A program made the position numbers and the translations under genes. DNA of 64,000 bases from Streptomyces sp. NBC_00457. GTDB lineage: Bacteria; Actinomycetota; Actinomycetes; Streptomycetales; Streptomycetaceae. Where the stretch lies: NCBI RefSeq assembly GCF_036014015.1, contig NZ_CP107905.1, positions 2,170,001-2,234,000 of the forward strand, read 5' to 3'. Below the pieces are notes generated by a model that was given only the letters and a program-made list of their open reading frames with translations, had not been told where the DNA came from and did not search any database. This document shows, in pieces, positions 52,928-62,081 of the stretch; within the stretch, counting starts at the first letter, position 1, and every line of letters starts with the position of its first letter.

Positions 52928-54826
52928 ATGCCGCCTAGTCTTCGTGCACGTCTTAGATCCCCCCTCCGAGCTCTGAGACACACGCTCACCGCGGCCGCCG
53001 TCAGTACGGCGGCCGCCGCGCTGCCGAGCCCCGCCCACGCCCAACCGGCCACCAAGGCCCCTGAGTTCGAGCAGCAGGTCCTGTTCAAGGCCTCGCAGGA
53101 CCCCGGTTACGCCTGCTACCGGATCCCGGCGATCGTGCGCACCAACGAGGGGACACTGCTGGCGTTCGCTGAGGGCCGGGTCCTCAACTGCGGTGATGCC
53201 ACCGATATCGACATCGTCGTCAAGCGCTCCACCGATGGTGGGCGTACCTGGGGTCCGCTCCAGGTGGTGAACGAGGGGGCCGGGGACACCCACGGCAATC
53301 CGACGCCGGTCGTGGACCAGGCCACGGGGCGGATCCTGCTGGCGGAGACGTACAACAAGGGCCGTACGGACAGCGGGAACTGCGATGTGCCCTGTAAGCG
53401 CAGCCCGTATCTGCAGTACAGCGACGACGACGGGCGCTCCTGGTCCGAGCCGCGCGATCTGAGCGCCGAGATCCTGCCCGAGCACTGGAACTCGTGGTAC
53501 GCCACCGGGCCCGTGCACGGCATCCAGCTCACCCGGGGGGTGAACGCCGGGCGGATCGTCATCAGCGTCAATGGCGAGACGTGGAACGGCAGTCGGGTCA
53601 CCGCGAACCATGCGGCGCTCATCATCAGCGACGACGGCGGCGATCACTGGCGGCTCGGCGCCACCGACACGTCGGAAGTCGCCGCGGACGGCACGTTCGA
53701 GCAGAAGAACGGCGAGCTGACGCTGGCCGAGCGCACCGACGGCACGATCCTGGTCAGCGGCCGCGAGCAGGACGGCACCGCCGTCGGCCATCGCACCCAG
53801 GCCGTCAGCGAGGACGGCGGCGAAAGCTTCGAGACGCCGTTCCAGAACCTTCCCGACCTGTACGCCCCGCAGGTGCAGTGCTCGATGCTGCGGGTGAGCA
53901 GCCGCATGCTGCTGGCCTGCCCGGGCGACCCCGACCGCCGCCGGACCATGATGATCCGCTCCTCGTACGACGGCGGCGCCACCTGGGACAGCGTCGACCG
54001 CGGCAAGGTCGTCACCCGGGACTGGTCCGGCTACTCCGATCTGGTGCACATCACCGGCACCACCACGGGCCTGATGTACGAGGCGGGGGCCGTCGACGCC
54101 CGCGACGAGATCCGCTTCGCCCGGTTCAACGAGGACTGGCTCGGCACGCGGCGCGGCCCGGACCCCACCACCGTCGACCAGGCCCTGCTCGCCCCGGCGG
54201 CCTCCGTCCTCGGCGGTGCCACGGTGACGGACGGCGCGTTCGACGGTGCGCTGGCCTTCGACGGCACCGACGACGCCGTGCGCCTGCCGTACCACGACCG
54301 GCTCCCGCTCGGCACCAAGGACTTCACCGCCTCCCTCTGGTTCCGGCACACCGCCACGTCCGGCGAGCAGCCGCTGCTGTCGATGGGCGGCGTCGCGACC
54401 GGCCAGCCGCACATCACGCTGCGCGGCGAGCCCGCCGGCAACCGTGTGCAGGCCCTGATGACCGCGCGGGAGGGTCCGACGACCGTGCGCAAGGCGTCCG
54501 TGAGCACCGTGGGGGCGTACAACGACGGCCGCTGGCACCATCTGGCGCTGCGGCGTGGCGACGGGGCGCTGACCCTGTTTCTCGACGGCAAGGCGATCAG
54601 CGCCGCCGATGTGCCCGGCTCGGTGAGCCGCAACTCGCCCTTCGGTGTGCACATCGGCGAGCGCATGGACAGTCGTGCCTTCTTCACCGGCGCGATCGAC
54701 GACGTCCGGGTCTGGGACCGGGCGCTGACCGATGCGGAGATCGGCGAGGTCCGTACGGACGGCACGGGGGCGGTCCTCGACACCGTGGTGTGGCTGCCCA
54801 TGGACCAGGTGAACGGCAGCGGCTAA
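52928..54826 (+). CDS. Secreted sialidase with LamG-like domain
   Basis: This is a 632-residue protein. A signal peptide ends near SPAHA. The sialidase propeller opens with YACYRIPAIVRT (the RIP motif with its Arg) and has five Asp boxes: STDGGRTWG, SDDDGRSWS, SDDGGDHWR, SEDGGESFE and SYDGGATWD. GLMYEAGAVDARDEIRFA carries the Glu of the catalytic pair. Residues about 430-620 are a concanavalin-like LamG domain (FDGTDDAVRLPYHDRL, IDDVRVWDRALTDAEI). It cleaves terminal sialic acids or related sugars outside the cell. It may be co-transcribed with the following propeller gene (9-base gap). Confidence 0.92.
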   Translation: MPPSLRARLRSPLRALRHTLTAAAVSTAAAALPSPAHAQPATKAPEFEQQVLFKASQDPGYACYRIPAIVRTNEGTLLAFAEGRVLNCGDATDIDIVVKRSTDGGRTWGPLQVVNEGAGDTHGNPTPVVDQATGRILLAETYNKGRTDSGNCDVPCKRSPYLQYSDDDGRSWSEPRDLSAEILPEHWNSWYATGPVHGIQLTRGVNAGRIVISVNGETWNGSRVTANHAALIISDDGGDHWRLGATDTSEVAADGTFEQKNGELTLAERTDGTILVSGREQDGTAVGHRTQAVSEDGGESFETPFQNLPDLYAPQVQCSMLRVSSRMLLACPGDPDRRRTMMIRSSYDGGATWDSVDRGKVVTRDWSGYSDLVHITGTTTGLMYEAGAVDARDEIRFARFNEDWLGTRRGPDPTTVDQALLAPAASVLGGATVTDGAFDGALAFDGTDDAVRLPYHDRLPLGTKDFTASLWFRHTATSGEQPLLSMGGVATGQPHITLRGEPAGNRVQALMTAREGPTTVRKASVSTVGAYNDGRWHHLALRRGDGALTLFLDGKAISAADVPGSVSRNSPFGVHIGERMDSRAFFTGAIDDVRVWDRALTDAEIGEVRTDGTGAVLDTVVWLPMDQVNGSG

Positions 54827-54835
54827 CGTCGCGGC

Positions 54836-56053
54836 GTGCCCGACGACGTACGAGCACGACAGCGGACGGGGACCGGGATCGGCCTGTTGCTGACCCTGGT
54901 CCTCGGGGCCGTGCTGCTCACCGCCCTCCCGGACGGCGACCGGGAGGGCGACGGAGCGTGCCCGGCCCGTACGGTGGGTTCCTGGTCGGCAGACAGCGGG
55001 CTGACCGGCGAGTTCGCCCGCTACGGCGACGACGCGTCCCGCGCGGACGACTGGACCGGCGGCGACGGCACCCACTCGGTGCGGCTGCCGGACGGGCGGT
55101 TGCTGTGGTTGTTCTCGGACACCTATCTCGGGCAGGTTTACGCGCCGCCCAATCCGGCCGGCGAGTCGCACGCCTGGCGGGACACCGCGGCGCCGCTGGT
55201 CCGCAACTCGGCGGTGGTGATGCGGGACGGCCGGCTCCAGAGCACCCTGCCCGCGCCCCTGTTCCCCGACCCGGCCCCGAGCCAGTGGCGGTGGCCCGTG
55301 GCCGCGCGGGTCGAGCCGCGCTCGCCCGGTTCCTCGGAGCAGGTCGTACGGGTGGTGCTGTGGGTGCGGACGGCGGGCCAGTCACCGTGGATCTACGGCG
55401 TGCCCACCGCCACCGAGGTCGCCACCCTGTCCCTGCCCGATCTGCGGGTCGAGTCGGTCGTCCCGGTGCTGGACCAGCGACTCGTCCCCGATCCCTCCCG
55501 GCGGATCCTGTTCGGCACGACGCTGGTCGAACGGGACGGCTGGACCTACGTCTTCGGTGGCGACGACGCCCAGGCCGCGTCCCGCCCGGCCTCGTCGGCG
55601 TATGTGGCGCGGGTACCCGAGGGCAGGCTCGCCGAGCCGGGCGCCTGGCAGTACTGGAACGGGTCCGAGTGGACGGCCGGTGGGGCCCCGCGCACGGTGC
55701 TGGGCGACGGGGTGGGCAGCGCGTTCTCGGTGGTGCGTGAGGACGACACGTATGTGCTGTTCACCATGGCGGCTGGCGCCGAGGGGCTGACGACGATCAC
55801 CTCGTACTGGGCCTGCTCCCCCACCGGGCCCTGGCACGGGCCGACGCGGGACTTCAGCCCCGCGCTGCCCGACGGCCAGGTCGCCGCGTACAACCCCCAG
55901 GCCCACCCCGAACTGAGCGACGACGGACGGCTGGTGCTCAGCTACGACGTCAACTGGCTGGACACGAACGGCGGCGCGGCGGCGCAGCTCAGCCGGAACG
56001 TGTCCCTGTACCGACCGCGATTCGTGACTCTTCGCCTGGAGCCGCCTCGCTGA
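54836..56053 (+). CDS. Membrane-anchored or secreted propeller protein (DUF4185/DUF5005-like)
   Basis: This is a 405-residue protein starting at GTG. A single N-terminal hydrophobic segment (GLLLTLVLGAVLLTALP) is followed by a mature part with VRLPDGRLLWLFSDTYLG, VERDGWTYVFGGDD, VVREDDTYVLFTM and PELSDDGRLVLSYDVN, the spaced beta-blade motifs of a five-bladed, glycosidase-like propeller. No catalytic residue can be named. It follows the sialidase by 9 bases, so it probably handles glycans as well. Its last 65 bases overlap the convergent transporter gene. Confidence 0.75.
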   Translation: MPDDVRARQRTGTGIGLLLTLVLGAVLLTALPDGDREGDGACPARTVGSWSADSGLTGEFARYGDDASRADDWTGGDGTHSVRLPDGRLLWLFSDTYLGQVYAPPNPAGESHAWRDTAAPLVRNSAVVMRDGRLQSTLPAPLFPDPAPSQWRWPVAARVEPRSPGSSEQVVRVVLWVRTAGQSPWIYGVPTATEVATLSLPDLRVESVVPVLDQRLVPDPSRRILFGTTLVERDGWTYVFGGDDAQAASRPASSAYVARVPEGRLAEPGAWQYWNGSEWTAGGAPRTVLGDGVGSAFSVVREDDTYVLFTMAAGAEGLTTITSYWACSPTGPWHGPTRDFSPALPDGQVAAYNPQAHPELSDDGRLVLSYDVNWLDTNGGAAAQLSRNVSLYRPRFVTLRLEPPR

Positions 56054-57020
56054 GCACCTTGTCGTGCGACCGGCGCTTGGCGATCACCGCGCACACCATC
56101 AGCTGCATCTGATGGAAGAGCATCAGCGGCAGCACGGCCAGCGCGGCGTGCGCACCGAACAGGACGCTCGCCATGGGCAGTCCGGCGGCCAGGGACTTCT
56201 TCGAGCCGGCGAACTGGATCGCGATCCGGTCCTCCCGGTCGAAGCGCAGCGCCTTGGCGCCGTACCAGGTCAGCGCGAGCATCACGGCGAGCAGGACCGC
56301 TTCCACGGCGAGCAGACCGGCCAGCCGGGCGGGGCTGACCTGGTGCCAGATGCCCTGCACCATGCCCTCGCTGAACGCGGTGTAGACGACGAGCAGGATC
56401 GACCCGCGGTCGACCAGCCCGAGCGCCTTCTTGTGCCGCGCGACGAACCCGCCGATCCAGCGCCGCAGCAGCTGCCCGGCGACGAACGGCACCAGCAGCT
56501 GGAGCACGATCTCGATCAGCGAGTCGGCCGAGAAGCCGCCGGTGCTGCCCAGCAGAGAGGCCGCCAGGAGCGGAGTGGCGACGATGCCCACGAGGGAGGA
56601 GAAGGAGCCGGCGCAGATCGCCGCGGGCACATTGCCGCGGGCGATCGAGGTGAAGGCGATCGACGACTGGATGGTCGACGGGACGAGCGTGAGGAAGAGC
56701 AGGCCCTGGAAGAGCGGCTCCGACAACAGCACCGGGACCAGGCCGCGGGACGCCAGACCGAGCAGCGGGAAGATCACGAACGTACAGGCCAGGACCGTGA
56801 CATGGAGCCGCCAGTGCTTCAGCCCGTCCAGCGCCTCGCGGGTCGACAGCCGGGCCCCGTACAGGAAGAAGAGGAAGGCGATCGCGGCCGTGGAGGCACC
56901 GGAGGCGACGTCCGCGCCCGTCCCGCGCGCCGGGAGGAGAGCGGCTACGCCTACCGTCCCGAGCAGCAGCAGGATGTACGGGTCGATCGGCATCCAACGG
57001 GGCCATCGCAGGCGTTTCAC
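55989..57020 (-). CDS. Bile acid:sodium symporter (SBF/BASS-like) family transporter
   Basis: This is a 343-residue protein with nine or ten hydrophobic segments. VPSTIQSSIAFTSIARGNVPAAICAGSF is the conserved crossover region of the SBF fold (first 20: VPSTIQSSIAFTSIARGNVP), and LQLLVPFVAGQLLRRW is another family segment. Such carriers move organic anions with sodium. The gene is divergent from the LysR regulator at 57154, which probably controls it. It is convergent with, and overlaps by 65 bases, the propeller gene. Confidence 0.87.
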   Translation of the reverse strand: MKRLRWPRWMPIDPYILLLLGTVGVAALLPARGTGADVASGASTAAIAFLFFLYGARLSTREALDGLKHWRLHVTVLACTFVIFPLLGLASRGLVPVLLSEPLFQGLLFLTLVPSTIQSSIAFTSIARGNVPAAICAGSFSSLVGIVATPLLAASLLGSTGGFSADSLIEIVLQLLVPFVAGQLLRRWIGGFVARHKKALGLVDRGSILLVVYTAFSEGMVQGIWHQVSPARLAGLLAVEAVLLAVMLALTWYGAKALRFDREDRIAIQFAGSKKSLAAGLPMASVLFGAHAALAVLPLMLFHQMQLMVCAVIAKRRSHDKVLSEAAPGEESRIAVGTGTRSG

Positions 57021-57114
57021 GGTGCTCCACTAGCTCTGGTTCTCGGGCGGTGCGGGGCCGAGAAGGCCCCTCCCCATCGTGCTCCACGGCAGCGTGATCG
57101 GGAATCCGTCATAC

Positions 57115-57148
57115 CGCTCTGACTGTCATCGCGATACGTGATAGAGCG
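57115..57148. promoter_or_regulatory. LysR-type operator region between the SBF carrier and LysR genes
   Basis: CGCTCT and AGAGCG (57115-57120, 57143-57148) flank an inner ATCGCGAT palindrome (57128-57135) just upstream of the LysR start in the divergent spacer. Confidence 0.5.
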
Positions 57149-57153
57149 CTACG

Positions 57154-58041
57154 GTGTTCTGTGTGTACGAGCCCTCCCACCTGCGTACCTTCCTGGCGGT
57201 GGCGCAGACCCTGAGCTTCACGCAGGCCGCCCGGCGTCTCGGGCTGCGCCAGTCGACGGTCAGCCAGCATGTGCGGCGGCTGGAGGACGCCGCCGGGCGG
57301 CAGCTGTTCACCCGGGACACCCACTCCGTGGAGCTGACCGAGGACGGCGAGGCGATGCTCGGTTTCGCGCGCCGGATCCTGGAGGTGCACGAGCAGGCGA
57401 CGGCGTTTTTCACGGGTACCCGGGTGCGGGGCCGGCTGCGCTTCGGTGCCTCGGAGGACTTCGTGCTGACCCGGCTTCCGGAGATCCTCGAGGGCTTCCG
57501 GCACGACCATCCCGAGGTCGACCTGGAGCTGACGGTCGAGCTGTCGGGCACCCTGCACGAGCAGCTGACCGCCGGGAAGCTCGACCTGGTCCTGGCGAAA
57601 CGGCGCCCCGAGGACCCGCGCGGTGAACTGGTCTGGCACGACGACCTGGTGTGGATCGGCGCGGAACGCCTGCGGCTGGACCCCGACCGCCCGGTCCCGC
57701 TGATCGTGTACCCACCGCCCGGCATCACCCGCGCCCTTGCCCTGGAGTCCCTGGAGCGACAGGGCCGCGCATGGCGCATCGCCTGCACCAGCGGCAGCCT
57801 CAACGGCCTCGTCGCGGCGGCCCGCGCGGGCCTGGGCGTGATGGCCCACTCCCGCGGCCTGATCCCGCCCGGCCTCGTCCGCGTCCCGGACCGGGCGGGC
57901 CTGCCGGAACTCGGCCAGGTCGACTTCGTCCTGGTCCACGGCCGCCGCCACACCTCCGCCCAGGGCGCGGCGGACGCCCTCGCCGCGTCGATCCTGGCCG
58001 GCGGCGACCGACTGCACCGCCGCCAACGGAAGGGCTTCTGA
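57154..58041 (+). CDS. LysR family transcriptional regulator
   Basis: This is a 295-residue protein. The winged helix (HLRTFLAVAQTLSFTQAARR, LGLRQSTVSQHVRRLEDAAG) and linker helix lead to a LysR substrate domain (LRFGASEDFVLTRLPEILEG, KLDLVLAKRR). The GTG at 57154 or the next GTG at 57163 may be the start. It is divergent from the SBF-type transporter gene, the classic arrangement for control of a neighbour by its own effector. The effector is unknown. Confidence 0.92.
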   Translation: MFCVYEPSHLRTFLAVAQTLSFTQAARRLGLRQSTVSQHVRRLEDAAGRQLFTRDTHSVELTEDGEAMLGFARRILEVHEQATAFFTGTRVRGRLRFGASEDFVLTRLPEILEGFRHDHPEVDLELTVELSGTLHEQLTAGKLDLVLAKRRPEDPRGELVWHDDLVWIGAERLRLDPDRPVPLIVYPPPGITRALALESLERQGRAWRIACTSGSLNGLVAAARAGLGVMAHSRGLIPPGLVRVPDRAGLPELGQVDFVLVHGRRHTSAQGAADALAASILAGGDRLHRRQRKGF

Positions 58042-58353
58042 TACGTCCGCTGCGGCGCAGAAAGATGAATACCTTCCGGCAGCTCGGGTATGCGCGCGAA
58101 ACCGAGCCCCACCGGCGCCGTAATCGCGTCGTACAGATTCGGTGGAGATTACGGCACCGAAACTTACTCAACCGTCAGGAAACTGTCCGACCCTTCCCCA
58201 TGTGAGCGCATTTTCCGACGCTGACCAGGGCGTACCTGAGAGTCACTCCGTTTCGACCCCTCTCCCGTCGCGCCCGCGCGTGGGGTAGCTTTCACGGCCT
58301 GTGCGGAGCGTCACCAGTGAGCGAACCAGGCAAAAGGGAGCGGGGAGCGGGGA
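58042..58353. other. 312-base intergenic stretch with an inverted repeat
   Basis: GGCGCCGTAATC (58114-58125) and GATTACGGCACC (58147-58158) form 12-base arms with one mismatch around a 21-base spacer in a locally AT-richer stretch. It could be the LysR gene terminator or an operator for the acyl-CoA synthetase gene. GGGGAGCGGGGA precedes the next start codon. Confidence 0.5.
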
Positions 58354-60180
58354 GTGCGCGAGTTCACCAACCCTCCGTTGGCGTTGGCACCGCCGGTGGG
58401 CGGTCTGGCCGATGTCGTCTTCCAGCACGCCCAGGAAGACCCGCTGCACATCGCGCTCGGCCGCAAGGACGAGCAGGACCAGTGGCGGGACGTCACCGCC
58501 GCGGAGTTCCGTGACGAAGTGCTGGCTCTCGCCAAGGGTTTGCTTGCCCGAGGCATCCGGTTCGGCGACCGGGTCGCGATCATGTCCCGCACCCGTTACG
58601 AGTGGACGCTGTTCGACTTCGCGCTGTGGACGATCGGCGCCCAGGTGGTGCCCGTCTATCCCACGTCCTCGGCCGAGCAGTGCTTCTGGATGCTGTACGA
58701 CTCCGAGTGCTCGGCCGCGATCGTGGAGCACGAGGACCACGCGATGACGATCGCCACCGTCATCGACCGGCTGCCGCAGCTGCGCCAGCTGTGGCAGCTC
58801 GACTCCGGCGCCGTGCAGGAGCTGTACGACGCGGGCGCCCACATCGACGACGAGATCGTGCACCGGCACCGGCAGGCGGTCACCCCGGACTCGGTCGCCA
58901 CGATCATCTACACCTCGGGGACGACGGGCCGTCCCAAGGGCTGTGTCATCACGCACGGCAACTTCATGTACGAGGCGGACACGGTCATCGAGCGCTGGGA
59001 GTCGGTCTTCCACTCCAAGAAGGGCGACGAGGCGGCCACCCTGCTGTTCCTGCCGCTCGCGCATGTCTTCGGGCGGATGGTGCAGGTCGCCGCGATCCGC
59101 GGCCAGGTCAAGTTCGGCCACCAGCCGCAGATGAACGCGGCCGCCCTCCTTCCCGACCTGGCCGCCTTCAAGCCGACGTTCTTCCTCGGCGTGCCGTACA
59201 TCTTCGAGAAGGTCTTCAACGCCTCCCGCCGCAAGGCCCAGCGGGAGGGCAAGGCGGGGCCCTTCGAGAAGGCCGTCGAGATCGCCGTGAAGTACGCGGA
59301 CGCCATGGAGGCCAAGGCCTGGGGCATCGGGCCCGGCCCCTCGGCCGGTCTGCGTGTGCAGCACCAGCTCTTCGACAAGCTCGTCTACTCCAAGATCCGG
59401 GCGGCGATGGGCGGCCGCATCCGGCAGGCGATGACCGGCGGCTCGGCGATGGACCGGCGGCTCGGCCTGTTCTTCGCGGGCGCGGGCGTGCACATCTACG
59501 AGGGCTACGGCCTCACCGAGTCGACGGCCGCCGCGACCGCCAACCCGCCCGAGCGCACCCGCTACGGCACCGTCGGCCAGCCCATCCCCGGCATGACCGT
59601 GCACATCGCGGACGACGGCGAGATCTGGCTGCACGGCGGCAACATCTTCCAGGGCTACCTCAACAACAAGAAGGCCACCGACGAGACCCTGCACGACGGC
59701 TGGCTCGCCACCGGCGACCTGGGCTCCCTCGACGAGGACGGCTACCTCACCATCACCGGCCGCAAGAAGGAGATCCTGGTCACCTCGGGCGGCAAGAGCG
59801 TCTCGCCGGGCCAGCTGGAGGAACGGGTACGGGACCATCCGCTGGTCTCCCAGTGCATCGTCGTCGGCAACGACCGCCCGTACATCGCCGCCCTGGTCAC
59901 CCTCGACCAGGAGGCCGTCGAGCACTGGCTGTCGATGCGCGGCAAGCCCCAGATGTCCCCGGCCGAGCTGGTGCGCGACGCGGACCTGGAGACGGAGGTG
60001 CGGCGCGCGGTGGTCGCCGCCAACACGCTTGTCTCCCAGGCGGAATCGATCCGCACATTCCGGATACTCGCCCAGCCGTTCACCGAGGAGCACGGGCTGC
60101 TGACCCCGTCGCTGAAGCTGAAGCGCAAGGCGATCGAGAACGCGTACGCCAATGAGGTCGAGGCGTTGTACCGCGCGTGA
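58354..60180 (+). CDS. Long-chain acyl-CoA synthetase (AMP-forming)
   Basis: This is a 608-residue protein starting at GTG after GGGGAGCGGGGA. IIYTSGTTGRPKGCVITHGN is the P-loop (A3). GYGLTEST (A5), GWLATGDLG (A7) and GRKKEILVTSGGKSVSPGQLE (A8; the middle 16 read KEILVTSGGKSVSPGQ) are the adenylate-forming motifs, and KLKRKAIEN carries the late Lys. The length and the N-terminal ADVVFQHAQEDPLHIAL fit the FadD15-like actinobacterial family. It activates fatty acids with ATP and CoA at the membrane. It stands alone. Confidence 0.93.
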   Translation: MREFTNPPLALAPPVGGLADVVFQHAQEDPLHIALGRKDEQDQWRDVTAAEFRDEVLALAKGLLARGIRFGDRVAIMSRTRYEWTLFDFALWTIGAQVVPVYPTSSAEQCFWMLYDSECSAAIVEHEDHAMTIATVIDRLPQLRQLWQLDSGAVQELYDAGAHIDDEIVHRHRQAVTPDSVATIIYTSGTTGRPKGCVITHGNFMYEADTVIERWESVFHSKKGDEAATLLFLPLAHVFGRMVQVAAIRGQVKFGHQPQMNAAALLPDLAAFKPTFFLGVPYIFEKVFNASRRKAQREGKAGPFEKAVEIAVKYADAMEAKAWGIGPGPSAGLRVQHQLFDKLVYSKIRAAMGGRIRQAMTGGSAMDRRLGLFFAGAGVHIYEGYGLTESTAAATANPPERTRYGTVGQPIPGMTVHIADDGEIWLHGGNIFQGYLNNKKATDETLHDGWLATGDLGSLDEDGYLTITGRKKEILVTSGGKSVSPGQLEERVRDHPLVSQCIVVGNDRPYIAALVTLDQEAVEHWLSMRGKPQMSPAELVRDADLETEVRRAVVAANTLVSQAESIRTFRILAQPFTEEHGLLTPSLKLKRKAIENAYANEVEALYRA

Positions 60181-60288
60181 CGCCGGTGCGCAGGAGTTTC
60201 GAGGGATTCTCCGGTCAGGAATGCATCACGGCTCGTGATCGTTGACGATATGAGTACCACCTGACGACAACCGAAGGATCGAGAGCTC

Positions 60289-61125
60289 GTGAGCAGCAAG
60301 GTCCCCCCGATCATCCTCAACAACGGCGTCGAGATGCCCCAGCTGGGCTTCGGCGTCTGGCAGGTGCCGGACGACGAGGCGGAGCAGGCGGTCACGACCG
60401 CGCTGGAGACCGGGTACCGCAGCATCGACACAGCGGCGGCCTACGGCAATGAAGAGGGCACCGGCAGGGCGATCGCCGCCTCCGGCGTTCCCCGCGAGGA
60501 CCTCTTCGTCACCACCAAGCTCTGGAACACCGACCACGGGTACGACTCCACCCTCCGCGCCTTCGACGAGTCCCTGGCCAAGCTCGGCCTGGACCACCTG
60601 GATCTGTACCTGATCCACTGGCCGCGCCCGGCCACCGGCAACTTCGTCGACACGTACAAGGCGTTCGAGAAGCTCCTCGCCGACGGCCGCGTGCGTGCCA
60701 TCGGTGTCTCCAACTTCCTGCCGGAGCACCTCGAGCGCCTGATCGGCGAGACGTCGGTCATCCCGGCCGTCAACCAGATCGAGCTGCACCCGCACCTCCA
60801 GCAGCACGCGGCCCGCGAGTACCACGCGGAGCAGGGCATCGCCACCGAGGCCTGGTCGCCGCTCGGCCAGGGCAAGGGCCTGCTGGAGGTCCCGGCGATC
60901 GTGGCCATCGCCCAGAAGCACGGCCGCACACCCGCCCAGGTCGTGCTGCGCTGGCACCTCCAGCTGGGCAACGTGGTGATCCCCAAGTCCGTGACGCCGT
61001 CCCGGATCAAGGAGAACATCGAGGTCTTCGACTTCACCCTGGACACCGAGGACCTGGCGGCGATCAGCGCGCTCAACGAGGACCGGCGGATCGGCCCGGA
61101 CCCGGCCAAGCTCGAGTCATTCTGA
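60289..61125 (+). CDS. Aldo/keto reductase (2,5-diketogluconate reductase-like)
   Basis: This is a 278-residue protein starting at GTG. The catalytic tetrad is complete: SIDTAAAYGNEEGTG (Asp and Tyr), VTTKLWNTDHG (Lys) and LYLIHWPRP (His). NQIELHPHLQQ and VIPKSVTPSRIKENIEVFDF (NADPH-binding) follow. The family reduces diketogluconate, methylglyoxal and other carbonyls with NADPH. It is intact, unlike the disrupted reductase at the left edge, and is convergent with an SDR gene. Confidence 0.94.
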   Translation: MSSKVPPIILNNGVEMPQLGFGVWQVPDDEAEQAVTTALETGYRSIDTAAAYGNEEGTGRAIAASGVPREDLFVTTKLWNTDHGYDSTLRAFDESLAKLGLDHLDLYLIHWPRPATGNFVDTYKAFEKLLADGRVRAIGVSNFLPEHLERLIGETSVIPAVNQIELHPHLQQHAAREYHAEQGIATEAWSPLGQGKGLLEVPAIVAIAQKHGRTPAQVVLRWHLQLGNVVIPKSVTPSRIKENIEVFDFTLDTEDLAAISALNEDRRIGPDPAKLESF

Positions 61126-61131
61126 GCGGCA

Positions 61132-61174
61132 CCGATCGGGCGGCCCGCCTACGTCAGTTGGGCTGCCCGATCGG
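61132..61174. terminator. Bidirectional hairpin between convergent genes
   Basis: CCGATCGGGCGGCCC and GGGCTGCCCGATCGG pair over 15 positions with one G-T mismatch around a 13-base loop. It overlaps the last 21 bases of the SDR gene. Confidence 0.8.
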
Positions 61175-61855
61175 CCGTACGACCACCGTGTTGATGTCGA
61201 CTCCCTCCGGCTGCCGGATCGCCCACACCACCGAGTCGGCGATCTGGTCGGCGGTGAGGAGATGGCCGGGCGGCAGACTGCCGTAGCTGTCCCAGAACGG
61301 CGTCTCCACGCGGCCGGGCGCGATCAGGGTCACGCCGACGCCCCACTCGGTGACCTGCCGCCGGGTGTTCTCGGCGAGCCCGGTCACCGCCCACTTCGTC
61401 GCCCCGTAGATATTGCCCGGCCCGGGCACGAACCCGGCGACACTCCCGACCAGGACGATCCGGCCCCGTGTCTCCTTCAGCGCGTCGATGGACGCCCGGA
61501 TGAGCAGCGCGGGGCCGAGCACATTGGTCAGCACCATCTCCGTCCACCCGGCGGGATCACCCTCGGCGACCGAATCGTGCGTGGCGAAACCGGCGTTGGC
61601 GACGACGGTATCGAGCCGCCCGAACTCCTTGATCGTGGCCTCGACAGCGGCACGGACCTGGTCGTACTCGCCCGCGTTCCCGCTGATCGTCAACAGCCCC
61701 TCGGGATCACCGAGTTCCTCGGCGAAGCCCCGCAGACGCTCCTCACCGCGACCGGTGACAGCCACCCGCTGCCCGGCGCCGAGCAACTGCCGGGCCACCG
61801 CGGCGCCGATGCCACTGCCACCGCCGGTGATGAGCGCGACCGGAGAGTCGGTCAT
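61154..61855 (-). CDS. Short-chain dehydrogenase/reductase
   Basis: This is a 233-residue protein. ALITGGGSGIGAAVARQLL is the NAD(P) loop, VVANAGFATHDSV the NAG motif, VLVGSVAGFVPGPG the active-site Ser, and NIYGATKWAVTGLAEN the Tyr-x-x-x-Lys pair. It resembles YdfG/clavaldehyde-type SDRs. Substrate unknown. It is transcribed leftward toward the aldo/keto reductase gene. Confidence 0.93.
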   Translation of the reverse strand: MTDSPVALITGGGSGIGAAVARQLLGAGQRVAVTGRGEERLRGFAEELGDPEGLLTISGNAGEYDQVRAAVEATIKEFGRLDTVVANAGFATHDSVAEGDPAGWTEMVLTNVLGPALLIRASIDALKETRGRIVLVGSVAGFVPGPGNIYGATKWAVTGLAENTRRQVTEWGVGVTLIAPGRVETPFWDSYGSLPPGHLLTADQIADSVVWAIRQPEGVDINTVVVRPIGQPN

Positions 61856-62081
61856 GGTTTTCCCCCTGTTCGTAGGTGAACAGCGGGGAGTCCATCACTT
61901 GGAGTGCTCTTGAAGTCAAGTGCCGCAGGTTCCGCGGTAGGCCGCCGATGGGAAGTGGCGTCCCCATTCCGCCGGCGCGACCCTGCTGGCCGGGCACTTC
62001 GTGGAGTGCGGCACCCGGCGCGTCCACGGGGCGCGGATCACCGTCTACGTCCGGCCCGGCGGCTGCTGAGCCGGGCCCACC
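61856..62081. other. Possible gene remnant between the SDR and methyltransferase genes
   Basis: The plus strand around 61975-62065 reads ATLLAGHFVECGTRRVHGAR followed by a stop after VRPGGC. It looks like the end of a coding frame without a start or family match. It may be a decayed fragment. Confidence 0.3.
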